NCBI GenBank assembly: GCA_045585895.1
Contig: JAZMZI010000144.1
Span: forward strand, 1 to 64,000
Source: SVTX01 sp045585895
Lineage (GTDB): Bacteria; Bacillota; Clostridia; Oscillospirales; CAG-272
Direction of reading: 5' to 3'
Length of the DNA stretch: 64,000 bases
A program made the position numbers and the translations under genes. The notes beneath the pieces were generated by a model, which searched no databases, had not been told where the DNA came from, and worked only from the letters and a program-made list of their open reading frames with translations. How positions within the stretch are numbered: position 1 is the first letter of the stretch; each line of letters starts with the position of its first letter. This document shows, piece after piece, positions 60,790 to 64,000 of the stretch.

Positions 60790-61740
60790 TTAATAGAAAG
60801 TTGCAACTTCCTTTTCGGGTTTGTCGGTAAACGCACTGCTTTCCGCATAAAGAACGGGTCCGGGACGACCGTATAGCTTGTTCTTTTCTATTTTTATTTT
60901 ACCCTGAACGTTTAACCAGTCGTAATTCTTGTATGAAACGTTTGACTTGAACTTGCAAACAAGACCGCTGTAAGCAATATCCTCAACACAGCAGGTCATA
61001 ACGTGTCGACCAATGACGATCGCATCCTTGCCAAGCTTCATGTCTCGTGCAACTATGCCCTTAAATTTGACGGTTTTGCCCTCGTATTTTTCCATTTCTT
61101 CGCTGAGGTCTCTGTACCAGATAGCATAGTCGTCGTCCTCGATAACGATAACGGGAGCTTCAATATCAAAAGGCAGAGGATCTTCTATTTCGTCGTACTC
61201 AACGTGACCGTCGGGATAATCGTAGGTAATGGTGGCGCGACGGGAAATACCGCGTACTATCTTGTGCACCTCGTCCTTGTCGATATTATCAGGGGTACGG
61301 TTAAGAACGATCATCTCGCAGGACATAAGCTTATCGACCATAAGGCTTCGCATATTCTGATTGTACGCAAAAAAAGTGTTGGCATCGGCAAACATCATGT
61401 TCTGGAAGATAAACCAGTCGGTGGGTAGGTTATCGTAAAGAGTTGCTAACTGCCACATGCCGTTATATTCGATTATAACGCGGTCGATCTTGTGTCCGTT
61501 ACGGCAAGCTTCGAGCTTTTCTGCCGTCACGTCGCTTTCGCTGTCAAGCGTTTCAAGATATACGTTTTTACCGCTGAATTCCGATACGTCAAGCTCTTCA
61601 ATGCCCTCTTCGCAAAGGATTATAAGGGTCTTTTCACCGGTGTTAAAACGTTCGTCTGCCATAGATTCCTGAATTATATGAGTTTTCCCGCCTTCAAGAA
61701 ATCCGGTAAAAAGATATACGGGGATAGTAGGTTGTGCCAT
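60790..61740 (-). CDS. CobW-like companion protein with C-terminal OB-like domain
   Basis: This 316-aa protein starts like a COG0523 GTPase with a variant P-loop, LFTGFLEGGKTHIIQ, and has LIILCEEGIEELD and IVLNRTPDN in place of the usual switch and NKxD. The C-terminal third (about 215-316: GKTVKFKGIVARDMKLG, VIGRHVMTCCVEDI, WLNVQGKIKIEK) resembles the DUF1980/TIGR03943 domain that partners DUF318 permeases. It lies 27 bp after the CobW gene in a two-gene operon. A metal-handling role is likely, but the missing permease is notable. Confidence 0.75.
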   Translation of the reverse strand: MAQPTIPVYLFTGFLEGGKTHIIQESMADERFNTGEKTLIILCEEGIEELDVSEFSGKNVYLETLDSESDVTAEKLEACRNGHKIDRVIIEYNGMWQLATLYDNLPTDWFIFQNMMFADANTFFAYNQNMRSLMVDKLMSCEMIVLNRTPDNIDKDEVHKIVRGISRRATITYDYPDGHVEYDEIEDPLPFDIEAPVIVIEDDDYAIWYRDLSEEMEKYEGKTVKFKGIVARDMKLGKDAIVIGRHVMTCCVEDIAYSGLVCKFKSNVSYKNYDWLNVQGKIKIEKNKLYGRPGPVLYAESSAFTDKPEKEVATFY

Positions 61741-61767
61741 TTTAAAAACCTTTCTTATTACAATAAA

Positions 61768-62916
61768 TTATGCAAGTTCAACTCCAAGAGACTCGGATAT
61801 TAAATCCTTGTTGAGCTTTGAACCGATAACGCAAAGGCGACCGATAATTCCTGCGCCGCCAAAACGTACGTCAGGTTCACCGGGAATATAGTCGAAATGT
61901 ATCCATCTGCCATCATCGGAAGCAACGATTCCTTTTGCTCGAAGAACCATTCCGTACTTTTCAGTATCGGTAAAGCTCTCAAGAGCCTCACGAAGCACAT
62001 CTGCGTTGAACTTCTTTGTGGTTTCCGCGCCAAAGCTTACGAACACTTCATCTGCATGATGGTGATGGTGGTCGTGATCGTGGTGGTGACCGCAGGAGCA
62101 GTTGCCGTGCTCGTCATATTCGTGGTGGTGATGCTCGTGGTCGTGACAATGGCAATCCTCGTCGTGATCGTGGTGGTGATGCTCGTGGTCGTGACAATGG
62201 CAATCCTCGTCGTGATCGCGGTGATGATGCTCGTGGTCGTGACAGTGGCAATCCTCGTCGTGATCGTGGTGATGATGCTCGTGGGCCTCTTCTTCAAGCT
62301 CGCTTATTTCTGACTCGAGAGTAGATTTTCTCTCCATTGCCTCAAGCAATTGAGCACCGGTAAGCTGTTCCCAAGGGGTGGAAACGATAACTGCGGTAGC
62401 ATTGTGCTCTTTAAGAAGCGCAACGCAATCGGCGATCTTCTGATCGGTCATTTTTCCTGTGTGGCTGAGCACGATACAACCTGCGTTCTCTACCTGATCG
62501 TTGAAAAACTCGCCAAAGTTTTTCATGTGCATCTTGCACTTGTTGGCATCAACGACGGTGGTAAATCCGTTAAGCTCAGCTCCCTCGGTATCAGCGTTTT
62601 TAACAGCCTTTATAACGTCCGAGAGCTTGCCTACGCCCGAAGGCTCAATAAGAATACGGTCGGGAGCATATTCGGCAATAACCTTTTTGAGAGCCGCCGC
62701 AAAATCTCCTACAAGGGAGCAGCAGATGCATCCCGAGTTCATTTCGTTGATCTTTATGCCTGCTTCGGCAAGAAATCCGCCGTCAATACCGATCTCTCCG
62801 AATTCATTTTCGATAAGAACTATTTTTTCACCCTGATAAGCTTCTTCAATAAGCTTTTTGATGAGAGTAGTCTTTCCCGCACCGAGAAATCCTGAAAAAA
62901 TGTCAATTTTAGTCAT
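61768..62916 (-). CDS. CobW/COG0523 metallochaperone GTPase with His-rich repeat
   Basis: This 382-aa GTPase has the P-loop GFLGAGKTT (residues 9-17), the CxCC metal motif at C63-C65-C66 (NSGCICCSL), ENEFGEIGIDG and IEPSGVGKLSDV. Residues 212-288 are a His/Asp/Cys-rich insert built of four 16-residue units (HEHHHHDHDEDCHCHD type), followed by the CobW C-terminal domain. Such proteins insert or ferry zinc, cobalt or nickel. The repeat is a high-capacity metal sponge. A strong promoter lies at 62957-62985. No Zur-type operator was recognised. Confidence 0.9.
   Translation of the reverse strand: MTKIDIFSGFLGAGKTTLIKKLIEEAYQGEKIVLIENEFGEIGIDGGFLAEAGIKINEMNSGCICCSLVGDFAAALKKVIAEYAPDRILIEPSGVGKLSDVIKAVKNADTEGAELNGFTTVVDANKCKMHMKNFGEFFNDQVENAGCIVLSHTGKMTDQKIADCVALLKEHNATAVIVSTPWEQLTGAQLLEAMERKSTLESEISELEEEAHEHHHHDHDEDCHCHDHEHHHRDHDEDCHCHDHEHHHHDHDEDCHCHDHEHHHHEYDEHGNCSCGHHHDHDHHHHHADEVFVSFGAETTKKFNADVLREALESFTDTEKYGMVLRAKGIVASDDGRWIHFDYIPGEPDVRFGGAGIIGRLCVIGSKLNKDLISESLGVELA
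62092..62283 (-). repeat. Four 48-bp tandem repeats encoding the His-rich insert
   Basis: Three near-identical 48-bp units and one diverged unit encode residues 212-275 of the CobW protein. The DNA units differ by very few bases, which suggests recent expansion by slippage. Copy number may vary between strains. Confidence 0.85.
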
Positions 62917-62956
62917 TTTAATTGCCTTTCCTTAAAACTTATTATAAACAAATAGA

Positions 62957-62985
62957 ATTATAAACCCAAAAGATTCAAAAGTCAA
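62957..62985 (-). promoter_or_regulatory. Promoter of the CobW operon
   Basis: TTGACT and TATAAT separated by exactly 17 bp on the minus strand, about 40 bases before the ATG. Confidence 0.8.
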
Positions 62986-62999
62986 TGATTATTATAAAA

Positions 63000-63443
63000 T
63001 TACTTTGTTCCTGTAGAGCCGAAGCCGCCGGCACCTCGAACGGTGTCGGAAAGAGAGTCTTTGAGGTCAAAATCTGCGGTATAAAAAGGAACAAAAGATA
63101 TCTGTGCAATTCTCTCTCCGTTTTCAACGGTTTGTGCCACGTTACTGTGGTTATGAAGTGCAACCATTATTTCCCCGCGGTAATCACTGTCTATAACACC
63201 GACCTTATTTGCGGGAGCGAGACCGCGTTTGGTAGCCATGCCGCTACGGGCAAAAATCAAGCCTACAAGACCTTCGGGGATAGCCATAGCCAGTCCCGTG
63301 TGAATCAGCTTGGTTTCATTGGGAGCGATAGTAATAGGCTCGTCAATAAGCGCGTAAATGTCAGCACCTGCGGAAAACTCAGTACCGTAGCTGGGAATTA
63401 TTGCTCTATCGTCAAGTTTTTTTATTTCAACTTTTGTTTTCAT
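63000..63443 (-). CDS. dut: dUTP diphosphatase
   Basis: This 147-aa trimeric enzyme hydrolyses dUTP to dUMP, which keeps uracil out of DNA and feeds dTMP synthesis. The five motifs are visible: AGADIYALID, ARSGMATKRGL, NKVGVIDSDYRGE, NGERIAQISFVP and RGAGGFGSTGT. I use the ATG giving MKTKVEIKKLDD, preceded by GGAG. A longer frame adds eight residues. It lies next to a phage-like gene fragment, but dut of this type is also chromosomal. Confidence 0.92.
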   Translation of the reverse strand: MKTKVEIKKLDDRAIIPSYGTEFSAGADIYALIDEPITIAPNETKLIHTGLAMAIPEGLVGLIFARSGMATKRGLAPANKVGVIDSDYRGEIMVALHNHSNVAQTVENGERIAQISFVPFYTADFDLKDSLSDTVRGAGGFGSTGTK

Positions 63444-63496
63444 AATTTTTTCTCCAAAGTAATTCAATATAATACTGTCATTATATCAAAAAATAA

Positions 63497-64000
63497 TTAA
63501 GAAATGGTTAACATGGCCAATTTTTGGGGAGAAAAAATAAAAAGCCCACAGTGTGGGGTGAAGTAAAGATATATAGCAACGTCACCGTGCGCCTTACCCT
63601 GACCGTACTGCACAAGCACGTCGTCAATCGTCGATTCTATGATTTCGTCAACCTTGGACCAAGCATCCGATTTTGCATTTTCAGAATTTGTCGAAATTTT
63701 CTTGTTGACATTTTCTTTGGACTGTGCTATACTTATAGTAGAGTTAGCGGTTGAAAGGCGAGCGGGCAATTGCAGCCCGTGAGTAGCCAACAATGAGCTA
63801 ACTCTTTTTTTATCCTCTGCAAAAAATAACACCTCGTTATTTTTTAATGCATATTCAATAAGACCTTTCACGTTTCTGCCATAAGCAGTGGCCACAAAAT
63901 TTGTATCCAATTTTATAGATTTGCCAATTTCAATATCGAGGTATGTTCCATCCTGCGACACCCAAACCGGTATTATCATATGGCCTTTATCAGTAATGAT
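63497..64000 (-). CDS. C-terminal part of a possible phage MuF-like or toxin-associated protein (5' end outside window)
   Basis: The frame is open from the window edge to a TAA at 63497, giving about 167 residues, so the true start lies beyond 64000. Text such as IITDKGHMIIPVWV, FVATAYGRNVKGLIEYALKN, VLFFAEDKKR and HGLQLPARLS resembles the C-terminal domain of phage MuF-like and polymorphic-toxin-associated proteins. That match is from memory and is tentative. The last 30 residues overlap a CCCAC/GTGGG hairpin with a T-run that looks like the gene's terminator. It suggests a prophage or mobile element begins here. Confidence 0.5.
   Translation of the reverse strand: MITDKGHMIIPVWVSQDGTYLDIEIGKSIKLDTNFVATAYGRNVKGLIEYALKNNEVLFFAEDKKRVSSLLATHGLQLPARLSTANSTISIAQSKENVNKKISTNSENAKSDAWSKVDEIIESTIDDVLVQYGQGKAHGDVAIYLYFTPHCGLFIFSPQKLAMLTIS
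63705..63811 (+). ncRNA. Candidate small antisense RNA with promoter and terminator
   Basis: TTGACA (63705-63710) and TATACT (63728-63733) are separated by exactly 17 bp. From about 63740 a 9-bp stem AGAGTTAGC/GCTAACTCT (63740-63748 with 63797-63805) encloses GTTG/CAAC and GCGGGC/GCCCGT stems and ends in seven T residues. This predicts a transcript of about 70 nt, antisense to the partial gene. It matches no RNA family I know. Because the opposite strand is coding, part of the pairing could be coincidence. Confidence 0.45.

Noticed and set aside
62092..62283. Regularly spaced repeats that could suggest a CRISPR array.
   Set aside because: Units are contiguous with no spacers, encode an in-frame His-rich segment, and no cas gene is present.
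61897..62324. Long hydrophobic Val-rich and Asp/Arg-rich open frames on the plus strand.
   Set aside because: They are the complement of the His-rich repeat of the CobW gene. Repeats of GTG/GTC keep several frames open. No ribosome site or start context supports them.

Overview
The window reads as a chromosomal segment of an endospore-forming, glycan-degrading Clostridia (Bacillota). The spore signature is direct: both dipicolinate synthase subunits (dpaA, dpaB), the mother-cell regulator spoIIID and a PdaA-type deacetylase. Firmicute-type promoters (TTGACA-N17-TATAAT) and strong Shine-Dalgarno sequences recur throughout. The many AraC regulators, Gfo/Idh/MocA oxidoreductases and glycosidases suit an anaerobe that lives on plant or host polysaccharides. 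I cannot place it below class level.

Layout. 1-1.8 kb: tail of a membrane protein, then a complete IS1182-family element lying between two terminator hairpins. 1.8-6.4 kb (minus): an unclassified 944-aa glycosidase-like protein and dpaAB. 6.7-12.3 kb (plus): rhaB, prs, a structured repeat, a DUF1385 membrane protein, nagB and a UPF0340 gene. 12.3-22 kb (mostly minus): ldh, then a housekeeping run coaE, lytic transglycosylase, M18 aminopeptidase, prfA, tsaC and a type IIA topoisomerase A subunit, ending in a small frameshifted membrane ORF. 22.2-25.9 kb (plus): dusB, a winged-helix regulator, a GH35 beta-galactosidase and a second copy of the structured repeat. 25.9-27.8 kb (minus): a divergent MurE-like ligase coupled to an isolated pre-ATP-grasp domain. 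28-30.9 kb: GNAT, tRNA-Arg(CCU) whose 3' end lies in a 26-bp perfect palindrome, a GH30 glycosidase and a decayed beta-helix gene.

30.9-37.6 kb (minus) is a likely sugar-acid operon (HpcH/HpaI aldolase, amidohydrolase-type lactonase, 2-hydroxyacid dehydrogenase, unclassified 1066-aa protein, alpha/beta hydrolase) with a divergent AraC regulator. 38.8-44.3 kb: a DegT aminotransferase/Gfo-Idh pair, an AraC regulator and a eukaryote-like GH13_8 branching enzyme. 44.4-51.4 kb: nadE, small membrane protein, two NodB-type deacetylases, DUF624 protein, proC, an rRNA/tRNA methyltransferase and spoIIID. 51.7-59.7 kb: GH36 alpha-galactosidase, then a five-gene operon (SDR, two sugar epimerases, two tandem-duplicated Gfo/Idh enzymes) divergent from its own AraC regulator. 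59.8-64 kb: a poly-Cys protein, a metal-type CobW pair with a His-rich repeat, dut, and the tail of a phage-like gene that carries a candidate antisense RNA.

Functionally, glycosidases (GH35, GH30, GH36 and the two unclassified large proteins) would feed sugars into oxidation, epimerisation and aldol-cleavage modules, each with an AraC sensor beside it. The best candidates for undescribed biology are the 1066-aa/aldolase operon, the five-gene oxidoreductase/epimerase operon, the MurE-like/pre-ATP-grasp pair, the structured intergenic repeats and the antisense RNA at the right end.
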